From: Shewanella cyperi
GTDB lineage: Bacteria > Pseudomonadota > Gammaproteobacteria > Enterobacterales > Shewanellaceae
DNA length: 64,000 nucleotides
Assembly (NCBI RefSeq): GCF_017354985.1
Contig: NZ_CP071501.1
Span: forward strand, 2,561,501-2,625,500
Direction of reading: 5' to 3'
In this document: positions 36,296 to 46,247 of the stretch, one piece after another
Position numbering within the stretch: the stretch's first letter is position 1
Layout of the letters: every line of letters begins with the position of its first letter
Translations under genes and position numbers: made by a program
The notes under the pieces: generated by a model
The model's database searches: none
The model's input: the letters and a program-made list of their open reading frames with translations, nothing else
What the model was told of the DNA's origin: nothing

Positions 36296-37333
36296 TCAGG
36301 GGGCTTTTTTAGTTACAAACATGGCGTCGCCATAACTGAAAAAGCGGTATTTTTGCGCAACCGCGTGCTCGTAGGCCCGCATCACTTCGGCATGGCCGGC
36401 AAAGGCACTCACCAGCATGATGAGAGTGGACTCGGGCAAGTGGAAATTGGTCACCATGGCATCCACCACCCTAAAGCGGAATCCTGGGTAAATAAAGATG
36501 TCGGTATCACCACGGAAAGCCTTCAGCTCACCCTCGCTGGCACGGGCCGCACTTTCCAGTGAACGTACCGAGGTAGTGCCCACGGCGATGACTCTTTTAC
36601 CTGCGGCCTTGGTGGCGAGAATTTTGGCCACCACCTCTTCGGGTACATCGGCCCACTCGGAGTGCATCTTGTGTTCCAGCACATTGTCGACCCGTACCGG
36701 CTGGAAGGTGCCGGCACCCACATGCAAGGTGACAAACGCCATGTCGATGCCCTTGGCCCTGAGATCGGCCAGCATTTGCTGGTCAAAGTGCAGTCCGGCG
36801 GTTGGCGCCGCCACGGCACCGGGCTTCTGGTTATAAACGGTCTGGTAGCGTTCCTTGTCGGCATCCTCATCGGGTCTGTCGATATAGGGTGGCAGCGGCA
36901 TATGGCCTACGGCCTCCAACACATCGAGAATGCTGAGCTCATCTTCCAGCGCCAATTCAAACAGGGCATCGTGGCGGGCCAGCATGGTCATGCGGTAACC
37001 ACCGTCGAGCAGGATCTCGGTGCCGGGTTTGGGGGACTTGGAGCTGCGCACATGGGCCAGGATGCGTTTGTCATCCAGCATACGCTCCACCAGGATTTCC
37101 AGCTTGCCGCCGCTGGCCTTTTGGCCGAACAGGCGGGCCGGGATCACCCGGGTGTTGTTGAATATCATCAGATCGCCCGGCTCGATCAACTCGAGCAGCT
37201 CAACAAACTGCCTGTCTGCCAGGGCGCCGCTGTTGCCATCCAGGGTCAAAAGCCTGGAGGCACTGCGTTCCGGCATGGGGTAGCGGGCAATAAGCTCATC
37301 GGGCAATTCAAAGGAAAAATCGGCTAAACGCAT
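36296..37333 (-). CDS. queA: S-adenosylmethionine:tRNA ribosyltransferase-isomerase
   Basis: Converts preQ1 in tRNA to epoxyqueuosine using the ribosyl group of SAM. The 345-residue product starts [19 protein letters not shown] and shows [28 protein letters not shown] and the C-terminal [17 protein letters not shown]. The ATG at 37333 gives the normal QueA length. It precedes tgt in the same direction, matching the shared queuosine pathway. Confidence 0.96.
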   Translation of the reverse strand: MRLADFSFELPDELIARYPMPERSASRLLTLDGNSGALADRQFVELLELIEPGDLMIFNNTRVIPARLFGQKASGGKLEILVERMLDDKRILAHVRSSKSPKPGTEILLDGGYRMTMLARHDALFELALEDELSILDVLEAVGHMPLPPYIDRPDEDADKERYQTVYNQKPGAVAAPTAGLHFDQQMLADLRAKGIDMAFVTLHVGAGTFQPVRVDNVLEHKMHSEWADVPEEVVAKILATKAAGKRVIAVGTTSVRSLESAARASEGELKAFRGDTDIFIYPGFRFRVVDAMVTNFHLPESTLIMLVSAFAGHAEVMRAYEHAVAQKYRFFSYGDAMFVTKKAP

Positions 37334-37382
37334 GGGCAAGTTACTCTGCTTGGCTTGGTAAGGGATCCATTCACCAGGCAGG

Positions 37383-37541
37383 TCAGGACCCCTCGTTGTC
37401 GGGCTTGGGCCCATTATTTATGGGCTGCCGCTGATTTTCGGCGCGGTATTCGTGCAGTTCCATGGGGATCTCCACCTGCACCCGTTTTCGCTGCGGCTGC
37501 GGACGTATCCCCAACATTTTAGTGAACCAGTTCCACATCAT
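37383..37541 (-). CDS. Small hypothetical protein, 52 aa
   Basis: A short frame from ATG 37541 to TGA 37383 encodes a peptide beginning [20 protein letters not shown], followed by [16 protein letters not shown] and a polar tail. GAGG lies about 8 bases upstream of the first ATG. The amphipathic, basic N-terminus followed by a short charged segment looks like a genuine small protein rather than random sequence. It ends 49 bases before queA on the same strand. I do not recognise it. Confidence 0.5.
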   Translation of the reverse strand: MMWNWFTKMLGIRPQPQRKRVQVEIPMELHEYRAENQRQPINNGPKPDNEGS

Positions 37542-37686
37542 CCATGATCCTCAAACCGTTTCATGATGGATTACTCAATTGCTATCCTGGCACGACATCC
37601 TCAAGGTTCCCTTGCCGCATTGCGGGGGTTCCTTCGTACCGGCGCGCATGATACCGTGAAACCCGGATATTCACCAAGTGTAAATT

Positions 37687-38280
37687 ATGAACTTTCTCGC
37701 TCACTTGCATCTTGCAGACATCAGCAATACCAGCCTTGCAGCCAACCTTGCCGGGGACTTTTCCAAAGGTGCCATCGCCGGTCATCCGCAATCACTGCGC
37801 CAGGGGATCTGGCTACACCGCCAGATAGACAAAATTACCGACGAGCATGAACTGAGCCGGGAATTACTGGCCAAGTTTCCAAAAGGCCTCACCCGCGGCG
37901 CCGGCATTCTGATGGATTTGGCATTTGATCACATGCTGGCCCGCTACTGGGATGAATACCATCATCAGCCACTGGCCGAGTTCAGTCAGCGTGCCTACGC
38001 CAGTCTCAAGGCCAGCGCCGATTTACCCGAATCACTGCGGGCAGTGTTACCACGCATGGAGCAGGAAGACTGGCTGATGGCCTATGCCGGTCGTCAGGGC
38101 TTGAACCAGGCCATCAGTGGCGTGCGTAAACGCCTCAGTCGCCCCGAGCTGCTGGACAATGCCGAAAAAGTGGTGGAAAAAATGGATGTGGAAATCGAGA
38201 TTGCCTTTCGCACCCTCTATCCCCAACTGATGGCCTACAGTCGGCGCCTGGCACGTACCACACCGGCCGAATTTCTTTGA
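37687..38280 (+). CDS. acpH: Acyl carrier protein phosphodiesterase
   Basis: Removes the 4'-phosphopantetheine group from holo-ACP. The 197 residues carry the family pattern MNFLAHLHLADISNTSLAANLAGDF at the N-terminus, GIWLHRQIDKITDEH and GILMDLAFDHMLARYW, with the His/Asp residues of this HD-like metal enzyme. The length equals E. coli AcpH. It is divergent from queA and the small ORF. The rluA gene follows 67 bases later. Confidence 0.93.
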   Translation: MNFLAHLHLADISNTSLAANLAGDFSKGAIAGHPQSLRQGIWLHRQIDKITDEHELSRELLAKFPKGLTRGAGILMDLAFDHMLARYWDEYHHQPLAEFSQRAYASLKASADLPESLRAVLPRMEQEDWLMAYAGRQGLNQAISGVRKRLSRPELLDNAEKVVEKMDVEIEIAFRTLYPQLMAYSRRLARTTPAEFL

Positions 38281-38347
38281 TGGCGGACCGAAGCGGGCTC
38301 ACAAGGGTCCGACTTTAAGGTAGAATGCCGCGCCAAAGGAGTTCCAG

Positions 38348-39028
38348 ATGCAAATTTTCCACTACCAGCCACCGGCCCTGCCCTGGCTCGACATTCGATA
38401 CCGCGATCGCGACCTGATTGTGATAAGCAAACCCTCGGGGCTATTGTCCAATCCGGGGCGCGCTCCGGAAACCCACGACTGCGCCCTGACCCGGCTGCAA
38501 CGGCTCTATCCCGACACCTTGCTGGTACACAGGCTCGACTGCGCCACGTCGGGGATAATGGTGTTTGCCCGTAACAAAAAGGCCGAGTCCAATCTCAAGA
38601 CCCAGTTTCAGGACAGGCACACAGAGAAGCTGTACATCGCCGAAGTGGCCGGTATTGTGGTGCCGGATGAGGGCGAAATCGATTTACCACTGGGGGCGGA
38701 TAAATTGAACCCGCCCTGGCAGCAAGTGGACATTGAGGGGAAGAGTGCCCTGACCCGGTTCAAGGTACTGGAGCGACGCCAGGATTCGACCCTGCTGCAG
38801 CTGATGCCGTTAACCGGACGCACCCACCAGCTGCGGGTACACATGCTGGCCCTGGGCCATCCCATACTGGGTGATGACTTTTACGGCCAGGACACGCCTT
38901 TCGCCGATACCACGGTTGAATTGGCACGCCCACGCCTTTGTCTGCACGCCCAGAGCCTGAGCCTCAGCCATCCTTACAACGGCAAGCCCTTGCAGTTTGT
39001 CAGCCGCCATCCCTTCAGCGGAAGCTAA
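38348..39028 (+). CDS. rluA: RNA pseudouridine synthase, RluA type
   Basis: Isomerises uridine to pseudouridine; RluA acts on 23S rRNA U746 and position 32 of several tRNAs. The 226-residue protein has no S4 domain, as in RluA. It has the catalytic motif VHRLDCATSGIMV with the reactive Asp, the KPSGLLSNPG opening and the ending TGRTHQLRVHMLALGHPILGD. AAAGGAG precedes the ATG. The assignment to RluA rather than a paralogue rests on length and on similarity along the sequence. Confidence 0.9.
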   Translation: MQIFHYQPPALPWLDIRYRDRDLIVISKPSGLLSNPGRAPETHDCALTRLQRLYPDTLLVHRLDCATSGIMVFARNKKAESNLKTQFQDRHTEKLYIAEVAGIVVPDEGEIDLPLGADKLNPPWQQVDIEGKSALTRFKVLERRQDSTLLQLMPLTGRTHQLRVHMLALGHPILGDDFYGQDTPFADTTVELARPRLCLHAQSLSLSHPYNGKPLQFVSRHPFSGS

Positions 39029-39040
39029 CGCTGGAAAATT

Positions 39041-39073
39041 AAAAAGCCAAGGCACAGTGCACCTTGGCTTTTT
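39041..39073 (+). terminator. rluA terminator
   Basis: The stem AAAAAGCCAAGG / CCTTGGCTTTTT has a 9-base loop and a built-in T-run. Confidence 0.9.
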
Positions 39074-39201
39074 AGTCACATCTTTTGCCACGCCGTTTTT
39101 GGCGCCCGAATTTTTCTATTTCTTTATCAGCGGCATCTCTTTGGATACCTGGAACCGAACAGTCAAATGCTGTCGGCTTAATTGCGTATGTCGCCCGATT
39201 T

Positions 39202-39495
39202 TCAGGCCACCATCACAGCCGGTGCCACCGGTGCTGTGTAATAGCAGCCTTTGAAGTTGCAAAACTGCAGTCCAGCTTCGACCACGATGAAGTACTCACC
39301 GAAGAAGTTGCCACCCTTGTCTTCCAGTTTGAGTCCCGACTCGGTTTCAGTCGCCAGCATGTCATCCAGGCTGTGACAACCATCGTTAAACCAGGTTTCC
39401 AGCAGGTAACGCTCACCCTCGCGGTACAGGGTGATCCTGTCCCCCAATTCGGGCCTTTCATCCAACCAGGATCCCACAATTTCTCGTGCGCTCAT
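39202..39495 (-). CDS. Hypothetical protein, 97 aa
   Basis: Starting at ATG 39495 with GGGAGG 6 bases upstream, the protein begins MSAREIVGSWLDERPELGD and ends QFCNFKGCYYTAPVAPAVMVA. It looks soluble and beta-rich, with the YREGERYLLETWFNDGC segment resembling small lipocalin-like or DUF-type domains. No signal peptide or helix is present. The longer frame from 39657 lacks a ribosome site. I do not recognise the family. It converges on rluA. Confidence 0.65.
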   Translation of the reverse strand: MSAREIVGSWLDERPELGDRITLYREGERYLLETWFNDGCHSLDDMLATETESGLKLEDKGGNFFGEYFIVVEAGLQFCNFKGCYYTAPVAPAVMVA

Positions 39496-39849
39496 TGTTG
39501 CCTCCCGCCAATGCAGGCGTTTGCGTTTTTCTATCGCGGATACATTTGCATTCCTATGCAGTTCGAATGCCGTCTCATTCAATCCAGAATATGAGGAAGC
39601 GTTAAGCATGGAAGCCATTGGCGTCATCACTCCAAAAATACCCCAAGTGTTAATCACGGGTTACAAAACAGTAACATGCAAGGACAAAACACCCGGTTGG
39701 CCACTCGGTTCGCCATGCCCCTTACCTACGGCGGAAAGTGTAGCCTAATTTGCGGACAAAAACGCGATCAAATTCACTTTTTCTGCTGGAACATGCAAAG
39801 GGGGTTGGTAAAAGCCGACGGACGGCGCATTTTGGAAAAGGGGCAATAA
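39496..39849. other. Intergenic region between the 97-aa gene and sstT
   Basis: No gene is supported here. One short inverted repeat, GTTAC-AAAACA-GTAAC (39660-39675), lies where an operator for the leftward 97-aa gene could be. Otherwise nothing was recognised. Confidence 0.4.
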
Positions 39850-39873
39850 AAATGGCAGCCCGGGCTGCCATTT
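39843..39873 (-). terminator. sstT terminator
   Basis: The perfect palindrome AAATGGCAGCCC / GGGCTGCCATTT is followed on the minus strand by TTATTG. It ends 21 bases past the sstT stop. Confidence 0.82.
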
Positions 39874-39893
39874 ACTGAGGGACGTTTCTGCTA

Positions 39894-41111
39894 TCAGCCT
39901 CGCTGCTCGGCAGCCTCACAGGCGGCAGCGGTAAAGAGCACATCGGTGGAACTGTTCAACGCTGTCTCGGCCGAATCCTGGATAACGCCTATGGTGAAGC
40001 CCACGGCGACAACCTGCATGGCCACATCATTGGGAATATTGAACAGGCTGCAGGCCAGCGGGATCAGCAGCAGCGAACCGCCCGCCACGCCAGAGGCACC
40101 ACAGGCAGACACAGAGGCGATGACGCTGAGCAACAGCGCAGTGGGCAGGTCGACCTGGATCCCCAGGGTATTCACCGCCGCCAGTGTCAGCACTGTGATG
40201 GTGATGGCCGCCCCGGCCATGTTGATGGTGGCGCCCAGAGGAATGGACACTGAATAGGTGTCCTCATGCAACTTCAAACGCTCACACAGGGCCATGTTGA
40301 CCGGGATGTTGGCGGCCGATGAGCGGGTAAAGAAGGCCGTCACACCACTCTCGCGCAGGCAGGTCAGCACCAGTGGATAAGGATTGCGGCGGATCTTGAG
40401 GAACACAATCAGCGGGTTCACCAACAGAGCAATTATCAGCATGGCGCCGAGCAATACCGCCAACAAGCGCAGATATCCACCGATAGCGGCAAAACCTGTC
40501 TGGGCTATGGTCTCGGTCACCAGACCAAAGATCCCCAGCGGCGCCAGACGGATCACCACCCGCACCATTTGCGAAACACCGTGGCTGACATCTGACAACA
40601 CAGTCTTGGTGGTTGTGCTTGCCTTGTGCAGTGCCAATCCCAGACCCGCGCCCCAGGCAAGGATCCCTATGTAGTTGCCCGTCATCAGGGCATTGATCGG
40701 GTTATCCACCACCTTAAACAGCAGGGTATGCAACACCTGGCCTATGCCCTGGGGCGGAGTGGCACCTGCGGCCGCATCCTGCAATACCAGAGTGGTGGGA
40801 AACAGAAAGCTCAGTGACACGGCGGTTAGGGCCGCGGCGAAGGTCCCCACCAGGTACAACACCAGAATGGGACGCATATGGGTGTGGCTGTGGTGATTCT
40901 GATTGGCGATGGAGGAAGCCACCAGCACAAATACCAGCACAGGGGCTATGGCCTTGAGCGCGCCAACAAAAAGATCGCCCAGAAATGCCAGCTGATGGGC
41001 CCACTCAGGGCTGATACTGGCCAGGGCGACACCAATGATGATCCCCACAAGAATTTGCAGCACCAGGCTGCCGCTGGCGAGTCTGGCCAGCAAAGAGTTG
41101 TTATTATCCAT
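39894..41111 (-). CDS. sstT: Sodium:serine/threonine symporter
   Basis: Imports L-serine and L-threonine with Na+. A 405-residue DAACS-family transporter with several long helices. It has the serine-rich [20 protein letters not shown] loop, [13 protein letters not shown] and the [22 protein letters not shown] re-entrant region. The N-terminal [20 protein letters not shown] matches SstT. It is a single-gene unit closed by a palindrome. Confidence 0.94.
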   Translation of the reverse strand: MDNNNSLLARLASGSLVLQILVGIIIGVALASISPEWAHQLAFLGDLFVGALKAIAPVLVFVLVASSIANQNHHSHTHMRPILVLYLVGTFAAALTAVSLSFLFPTTLVLQDAAAGATPPQGIGQVLHTLLFKVVDNPINALMTGNYIGILAWGAGLGLALHKASTTTKTVLSDVSHGVSQMVRVVIRLAPLGIFGLVTETIAQTGFAAIGGYLRLLAVLLGAMLIIALLVNPLIVFLKIRRNPYPLVLTCLRESGVTAFFTRSSAANIPVNMALCERLKLHEDTYSVSIPLGATINMAGAAITITVLTLAAVNTLGIQVDLPTALLLSVIASVSACGASGVAGGSLLLIPLACSLFNIPNDVAMQVVAVGFTIGVIQDSAETALNSSTDVLFTAAACEAAEQRG

Positions 41112-41153
41112 GTTTTAACCCGTAGCTTTTATGCAGTTATTATAATGGTCACG

Positions 41154-41170
41154 CCCGCCTCCCGGGCGGG
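41154..41170 (-). terminator. GC-rich hairpin after cheV
   Basis: The stem CCCGCC / GGCGGG with a 5-base loop lies between cheV and sstT, 60 bases past the cheV stop. It has no U-tract, so it is a weak terminator candidate. Confidence 0.35.
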
Positions 41171-41229
41171 TCGCGCAAGACTTGGTCCCATGGCGGTTTT
41201 ACAGGGACTCGAACGCCTTGTCCAGAGGA

Positions 41230-42123
41230 TCAATTACCGCTGACCTTGTGTGCACCACGCAACATGGCAGCGATAAGCTCCTGGGCGTCAAATTTGGTGA
41301 GCGCCTCATCGGCCCCCACCTGATGGGCCTGACTGACGCTGATCTCGCTGGAAAGCGAGGTATGAAGAATAATATAAGCCTTTGACAAAGCGGGATTATC
41401 CTTAACCTCAAAGGCCAGTTCATAGCCATCCAGGCCGGGCATTTCAATGTCACTGACCAAGAGTTGCACCGGCCTGTGATCCCGGGCATTTTGCTCCATG
41501 ATGGCCAGTGCGTCCTTGCCGTTACTGGCAACCTGATAGGGAATGTTGATCGCATCCAGTGCGTCGCTGAGTTGCTTGCGGGCCACCTTGGAATCGTCCA
41601 CCAGCAGTATGTTGAGCGGCTTTATCTGTTCCCGCTGCACATCGGTCAAAATGGCGATGCGCTTGTCGTCCCGAATGGGGAACACCTTGGACAACAGCAG
41701 TTCCACATCCAGTAACTGCACCAGGCGGTCCTGATAGCGGGTCACCCCGGTCAGAAAGGCCTGTTTGCCGAGGTTATCCGGTGGCGATTCTATGTCACGC
41801 CAGTTGCATTCGATGATCTTGTCTATGCCCCGCACCAGAAAACCTATCAGCATCCGCTGACAGTCGGTGATGATGATGTAGCAACTGGCGCGCTCATCCT
41901 CTGTGACCGGGGGATAACCCACTGCCGCAGCCATGTCCACCACGGCGATGGTTTGGCCCCTTACCGTCGCCGTTCCCATCACGGCAGGATGGGACTGGGG
42001 CAAAGCGTTCAGCTGGCTGTAGGGTACAAGTTCGCGGATCTTCAGGGTGCCAATGGCGAACAGCTGGGTCTTGCTCAAATGGAAGAGCAATAGTCCTTGC
42101 GATTGATTAGCCTTGCTTTTCAT
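41230..42123 (-). CDS. cheV: Chemotaxis protein CheV (CheW-receiver hybrid)
   Basis: Couples chemoreceptors to the CheA kinase. The N-terminal 150 residues are a CheW-like domain (FAIGTLKIRELVPYSQL, then TGVTRYQDRLVQLLDVELLL). The C-terminal receiver begins ILLVDDSKVARKQL, with the phosphorylated Asp in LLVSDIEMPGLDG and the conserved Thr/Lys in HTSLSS and LTKFDAQEL. Length 297 is typical. No other chemotaxis gene is visible nearby, which is common for cheV. Confidence 0.94.
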   Translation of the reverse strand: MKSKANQSQGLLLFHLSKTQLFAIGTLKIRELVPYSQLNALPQSHPAVMGTATVRGQTIAVVDMAAAVGYPPVTEDERASCYIIITDCQRMLIGFLVRGIDKIIECNWRDIESPPDNLGKQAFLTGVTRYQDRLVQLLDVELLLSKVFPIRDDKRIAILTDVQREQIKPLNILLVDDSKVARKQLSDALDAINIPYQVASNGKDALAIMEQNARDHRPVQLLVSDIEMPGLDGYELAFEVKDNPALSKAYIILHTSLSSEISVSQAHQVGADEALTKFDAQELIAAMLRGAHKVSGN

Positions 42124-42198
42124 TCAGTTAACCTTGATGAAACCTCAATCTCTATCCTAACAGTTTATGGCCCGGCAGAAAGGGGGCAAAGCACCCAA

Positions 42199-43734
42199 TT
42201 ATAAAAGTTTTTCGATGGGCAACCAGGCCAGCAAAGTCACCAGCAGGCGGCGCCAGACACCGGCCTCGGGCTCCCGGCGCCACACCCTAGCGGTTTGTGG
42301 ATCCCGCCAGCCCATGCCCTCAGCATCCCAAATCAGCTGATAAGCCTGCCTGGCGAGTATCCCTGACAGTACCTGATCCAGATTAGCCACCAAGGCCGGG
42401 GTTTCCAGCATCACGCCCATTTCTGTGTTGAGCCAGGCTGAACGGGGATCGAAATTGAATGAACCGACGAACAAGCCTGCATCATCAAACACAAAGCTCT
42501 TGGCATGCAGACTGGCACGGGAGCCCCGCCAGACACGGCGACGGCGCCGCACCTGACTTTTAAGCTCATAAATCTCGACACCGGCCTGCAGCAACGCCCG
42601 CCGGTAACCTCGGTACTTGCCATGCACCAGGGGCACGTCGGTTGCCGCCAGGCTGTTGGTGATCACCCTGATGGCCACGCCCCGGTTTCGCAGAGAGGTC
42701 AATAATTCCAGACCGGCGCGGGAAGGCACAAAATAGGGAGAAATAATGACAAGTTGCTTTTTGACCATCCGCATACGCTGCGCCAGGGCCATTATCAGCC
42801 AATCCCTTTGACTGTCCTGCCTTGCCTTGTGTGCCGGGTCACTGAGTACACTTGCCGGGCCCCAATACCAGCCCAAATCTCTATTTGAGAGGGCATGTAA
42901 CAGACTGCTGCTTGCCAAGCGTTCCAGATAGGGGGAATGGTCCAGCCTTGGCCGCGCCCGCTCGATGTCGTCCTGCAAAGCGGCCAATCCCAAATCATCT
43001 TCGGGCCTGATGGTCTCTATACCAAAGGTATCGGGTCCATCCCAGAAGGCATTGAATTGGGTAGACACTTGCTGCACCACGGGCCCGGTCAACAGGCAAT
43101 CAAGATCGCCAAACTCCAGTTCGGTATCGGCGCCAAAGTATTCCCGACCTATGTTACGGCCACCGACTATGGCCAACAGGCCATCCACCGTCAGCGATTT
43201 ATTGTGCATTCTGTGGTTGAGGCGGGCGAAATCAGACAATAAAGACAGCGAGCGCCAACGGCGCAGGCGGGCGGGATTGAACAATCTGACGCTGATTTGA
43301 GGGTGACTGGACAAGGCGCGCAGCTCGGCATCCTGACGCATACCCGTGGTGTCATCGAGCAACAAACGGATCCTGACGCCGCGATCGGCAGCTTCAAGCA
43401 GTTGCCAGATGAGCAATTTACCCACCTCATCGTGGCGGAACAGATAATATTGCACATCGATACAATGTTTGGCGCTGCGGATCAGCGCCAGGCGGGCCAC
43501 CATGGCATCGACACCATCGTACAGCGGTAGTGCGCCGCATTGATCCGGTCGAGAGGCGCCGAGTAAGGTTAAATCCAGGGGGGAAGTTTCGGGCCCGGCC
43601 ATTACCGGTGATTCGACAGTCTGCGCCTCACGGGCACTTCGCGCCTTGGCCAGATCCCGCAAGGGCACATACCCGAGCAGCGTCAGCAGTCGATTGCGCA
43701 GTCGTGCCAAGCGTTTGCTGCCCCGGCGAACCAT
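42199..43734 (-). CDS. Phospholipase D family protein, ClsC-type cardiolipin synthase
   Basis: A 511-residue protein with two HKD motifs: HNKSLTVDGLLAIVGG near residue 178 and HAKSFVFDDAGLFVGS near 415. Both have the His and Lys needed to form the phosphatidyl intermediate. The LIRSAKHCIDVQYYLFRHDE, RGVRIRLLLDD and DFARLNHRMHNKS segments follow E. coli ClsC (YmdC), which joins phosphatidylethanolamine and phosphatidylglycerol to make cardiolipin. There is no signal peptide, so a peripheral inner-membrane location is likely. It ends a three-gene run (helicase, phosphatase, this gene). Confidence 0.85.
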   Translation of the reverse strand: MVRRGSKRLARLRNRLLTLLGYVPLRDLAKARSAREAQTVESPVMAGPETSPLDLTLLGASRPDQCGALPLYDGVDAMVARLALIRSAKHCIDVQYYLFRHDEVGKLLIWQLLEAADRGVRIRLLLDDTTGMRQDAELRALSSHPQISVRLFNPARLRRWRSLSLLSDFARLNHRMHNKSLTVDGLLAIVGGRNIGREYFGADTELEFGDLDCLLTGPVVQQVSTQFNAFWDGPDTFGIETIRPEDDLGLAALQDDIERARPRLDHSPYLERLASSSLLHALSNRDLGWYWGPASVLSDPAHKARQDSQRDWLIMALAQRMRMVKKQLVIISPYFVPSRAGLELLTSLRNRGVAIRVITNSLAATDVPLVHGKYRGYRRALLQAGVEIYELKSQVRRRRRVWRGSRASLHAKSFVFDDAGLFVGSFNFDPRSAWLNTEMGVMLETPALVANLDQVLSGILARQAYQLIWDAEGMGWRDPQTARVWRREPEAGVWRRLLVTLLAWLPIEKLL

Positions 43735-43765
43735 CGCTGCTCTCCTGCCCTGTTACTGACCTTGG

Positions 43766-44236
43766 TTAATTTTGCATCCGGTAGAGCACGTCGTAAACCA
43801 ATTGATCCCAACCCTCGGAACTGAAGGCCGTCTCGCGGATACTGCGCACCTGACTGACGGCATGCACAGGGGCTGCGCCCTTGTGCATCAGATAACAGGC
43901 CATCAGGATCCCGGTTCTGTCCCGGCCGTTGCGACAATGCACCAGCACAGGTACACCGCGCGCTTCATGCTCCAGCAGCCAAGCGAGCGCCTTTTCGGCC
44001 TGTTCGGCACACAGCGCGTCATCGCCCGGCAAGGGCGGCACATTGGTGGAAAATGGGAAGCAGGCATAGTCCAGACCGGCCTCCGCCAGCACCTTTGGAT
44101 CGCAACCTTCCCCACCATTGACCGACAGCACGGCACCTATGCCGGACGCCCTCAGGGCACGGGGATCCCAAGCATCCTTGTTGGGACCACTGCGACCGGC
44201 CAACACACCTTCAATCAACCAGAATACCTGTTGCAT
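43766..44236 (-). CDS. Dual-specificity-type protein phosphatase
   Basis: A 156-residue Cys-dependent phosphatase. The P-loop VHCRNGRDRTG contains the nucleophilic Cys and the Arg of the HCx5R signature, and FPFSTNVPPLPGDD carries the general-acid Asp. The ATG at 44236 has AGGAG about 8 bases upstream; the in-frame GTG at 44245 is too close to it. The gene is between a DEAD-box helicase (34 bases upstream) and a phospholipase D gene (31 bases downstream). The substrate is unknown and could be protein or phosphoinositide-like. Confidence 0.85.
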   Translation of the reverse strand: MQQVFWLIEGVLAGRSGPNKDAWDPRALRASGIGAVLSVNGGEGCDPKVLAEAGLDYACFPFSTNVPPLPGDDALCAEQAEKALAWLLEHEARGVPVLVHCRNGRDRTGILMACYLMHKGAAPVHAVSQVRSIRETAFSSEGWDQLVYDVLYRMQN

Positions 44237-44270
44237 CAGCGGCACTCCTCAAACAAGCCAGACACTCACA

Positions 44271-45557
44271 CTATGAGGGTTTGCGCCAGATCCCGGCATT
44301 GACCGGGGGCAAGTTTTTACGCTTTTTCTTGCCGGTGCCTTCGGGTTTGGCTTGGGGTTTGGCGATATCGACTCCCTCTGGCGCATCGGCGCTGGCCTCA
44401 AAGCCCGGGATCTGCTCCCGCTCAAGCCTCAGCTTGTGTTTCTTTTCTATCACCCGGAAGTGGTGATACTCCCCGTGGCAAATCAGCGACAGCGCCAGTC
44501 CCTCGCGCCCTGCCCGGCCGCTGCGGCCGATGCGGTGCATATAGTCCGCCGGACTGCGGGGCAGCTCAAAATTGATGACAACAGGCAGGTCATCTATATC
44601 GATACCGCGACCGGCGAGATCGGTGGCGATCAGCACCCGGGTATGGCCGCTGCGAAAATCCTCCAGGGTACGATCACGACTGCCCTGGCTCTTGTCACCG
44701 TGAAAGACCTGGGCCTCTATGCCGGCCTTGGCGAGCTTGGTACACAGGTGCTGACAGCTGCTCTTGGCACTGGCAAACACCAGCACCTGGCGCCAGTCGT
44801 ATTGTTTGATAAGGGACGCCAGCAGCGCCGCCTTGTTTTCCTTGTTGACTGTGATCACCCGCTGCACCAGGGTGGAGGCCTTGGGTTGGCTCAGTTGCAG
44901 CTCCTGAAATCCCGGTTTCAGCCACTGGGGCAACAGGGATTGCAGCTCCTCACCGAAAGTGGCGGAAAACAGCGCCGTCTGGCGTTTGACGGGCAGGAGT
45001 TCACGGATGGACGCCAGCTCCTCGGCAAAGCCCAGGCTCAACATGCGATCTGCCTCATCCAGCACTAGGGCTTCCAGGGCATCGAAGCGCACGGCATTGC
45101 TGCCGTGCAAATCCAGCAAACGTCCAGGCGTCGCCACCAGCACATCGGCGCCGCCACGCAGTGCCAGCATCTGGCTGTTGACCGAGACACCACCATAGAC
45201 GGCAAGGATTTTGGCGCTGTGGCCCTTGGCGGTTTCGCAGAAACTTTCGAACGCGCTGGCAACCTGCTGCGCCAATTCCCGGGTCGGCACCAACACCAAC
45301 AGACGTACCTGATTACCCTGGCCGCGGCGACGGGCGCCCTTGGCCAGCAGATCCAGCAGCGGCAAGGCGAAGGCGGCAGTCTTGCCCTGGCCCGTGTCTG
45401 CGACCGCCAGCAGGTCTTCACCTGCCGCCAGCTTGGGGATGGCCTGCCATTGCACCGCCGTTGGGGTCTTGAATCCCAAGGCGACAAGCCTTTCCTGCAG
45501 GGCAGCAGATAAGGTTAAGGCAGCAAAACCCGCGTCCGGGGCTGAAACTTCAATCAT
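44271..45557 (-). CDS. DEAD-box ATP-dependent RNA helicase
   Basis: A 428-residue RNA helicase with the full motif set: Q motif (GFKTPTAVQWQAIP), Walker A (ADTGQGKT near 60), TPGRLL, DEAD (LDEADRM), SAT and, in the second RecA lobe, HGDKSQGSRDRTLEDF, TDLAGRGID and HRIGRSGRAGREG. A basic tail ends the protein (GKKKRKNLPP). It is first in a three-gene minus-strand run with the phosphatase and phospholipase D genes. The subfamily (RhlE/SrmB-like) is not resolved. Confidence 0.93.
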   Translation of the reverse strand: MIEVSAPDAGFAALTLSAALQERLVALGFKTPTAVQWQAIPKLAAGEDLLAVADTGQGKTAAFALPLLDLLAKGARRRGQGNQVRLLVLVPTRELAQQVASAFESFCETAKGHSAKILAVYGGVSVNSQMLALRGGADVLVATPGRLLDLHGSNAVRFDALEALVLDEADRMLSLGFAEELASIRELLPVKRQTALFSATFGEELQSLLPQWLKPGFQELQLSQPKASTLVQRVITVNKENKAALLASLIKQYDWRQVLVFASAKSSCQHLCTKLAKAGIEAQVFHGDKSQGSRDRTLEDFRSGHTRVLIATDLAGRGIDIDDLPVVINFELPRSPADYMHRIGRSGRAGREGLALSLICHGEYHHFRVIEKKHKLRLEREQIPGFEASADAPEGVDIAKPQAKPEGTGKKKRKNLPPVNAGIWRKPS

Positions 45558-45592
45558 GGCAACACCGTTAAATTCAAATGACCGGGTATTCT

Positions 45593-45618
45593 AAAAGAAA
45601 CGGGCCCCAAAGGCCCGT
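45593..45618 (-). terminator. Terminator after the ogt gene
   Basis: The stem ACGGGCC / GGCCCGT with a 5-base loop is followed on the minus strand by TTCTTTT. Confidence 0.85.
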
Positions 45619-45649
45619 AAATTCAGCAACGCGAACCAGCCAGGCCCTT

Positions 45650-46186
45650 TTATCCAGCTGCCGGAGTTTCCAGATCCAGCAGCGCCTGCTTCATCGTCAG
45701 ACCCCAGGCATAGCCCACCAGCTTGCCGCTTTTGCCTAACACCCTGTGGCAGGGCACGATAATGGCTATCGGATTGGCGCCGTTGGCGCTGCCCACGGCC
45801 CGCACCGCCTTGGGATTGCCTATCTCATCGGCCAGTTCGCTGTAACTGCAGGTGGCGCCGGGGGCTATGGCCACCAAGGCTTGCCAGACCCGGCGCTGAA
45901 AGGCGGTGCCCTTGGGAGCCAGCATCAACTCAAAGCCAAGGCGCTGGCCGGCAAAATACTCATCGAGTTGCACTTTCGCCTCAGCAAGGTGTCCTTTGGC
46001 ACTTGCCAGGGCCGCTTCGTCCCCCTGCCCCAACGCAATCCCGGTCAAGGGGGCCGCCGTCAAATGGGTTAATCCTGCGGCACCTGCCGCCAAATACAGC
46101 CACCCCACGGGAGACTGATACTCGGCGGTGGCCAGCACCTCGGCCGCGGCCTGCCAGCAAATGCGGTTGCTGCTGAGTGGTTTCAT
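45650..46186 (-). CDS. ogt: Methylated-DNA--protein-cysteine methyltransferase
   Basis: Repairs O6-methylguanine by irreversible transfer of the alkyl group to its own Cys. The 178-residue protein has the acceptor motif IVPCHRV and the helix-turn-helix GTAFQRRVWQALVAI with the Arg finger region NPKAVRAVG. The ATG at 46186 has GGAGA upstream. It follows ada-alkA on the same strand by 61 bases and is probably cotranscribed. Confidence 0.93.
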   Translation of the reverse strand: MKPLSSNRICWQAAAEVLATAEYQSPVGWLYLAAGAAGLTHLTAAPLTGIALGQGDEAALASAKGHLAEAKVQLDEYFAGQRLGFELMLAPKGTAFQRRVWQALVAIAPGATCSYSELADEIGNPKAVRAVGSANGANPIAIIVPCHRVLGKSGKLVGYAWGLTMKQALLDLETPAAG

Positions 46187-46247
46187 TGCACGTCTCCTAC
46201 ATTCTTCCAAATTAAATGCCTGCTCATGCCCATGCTCATATTCATGC

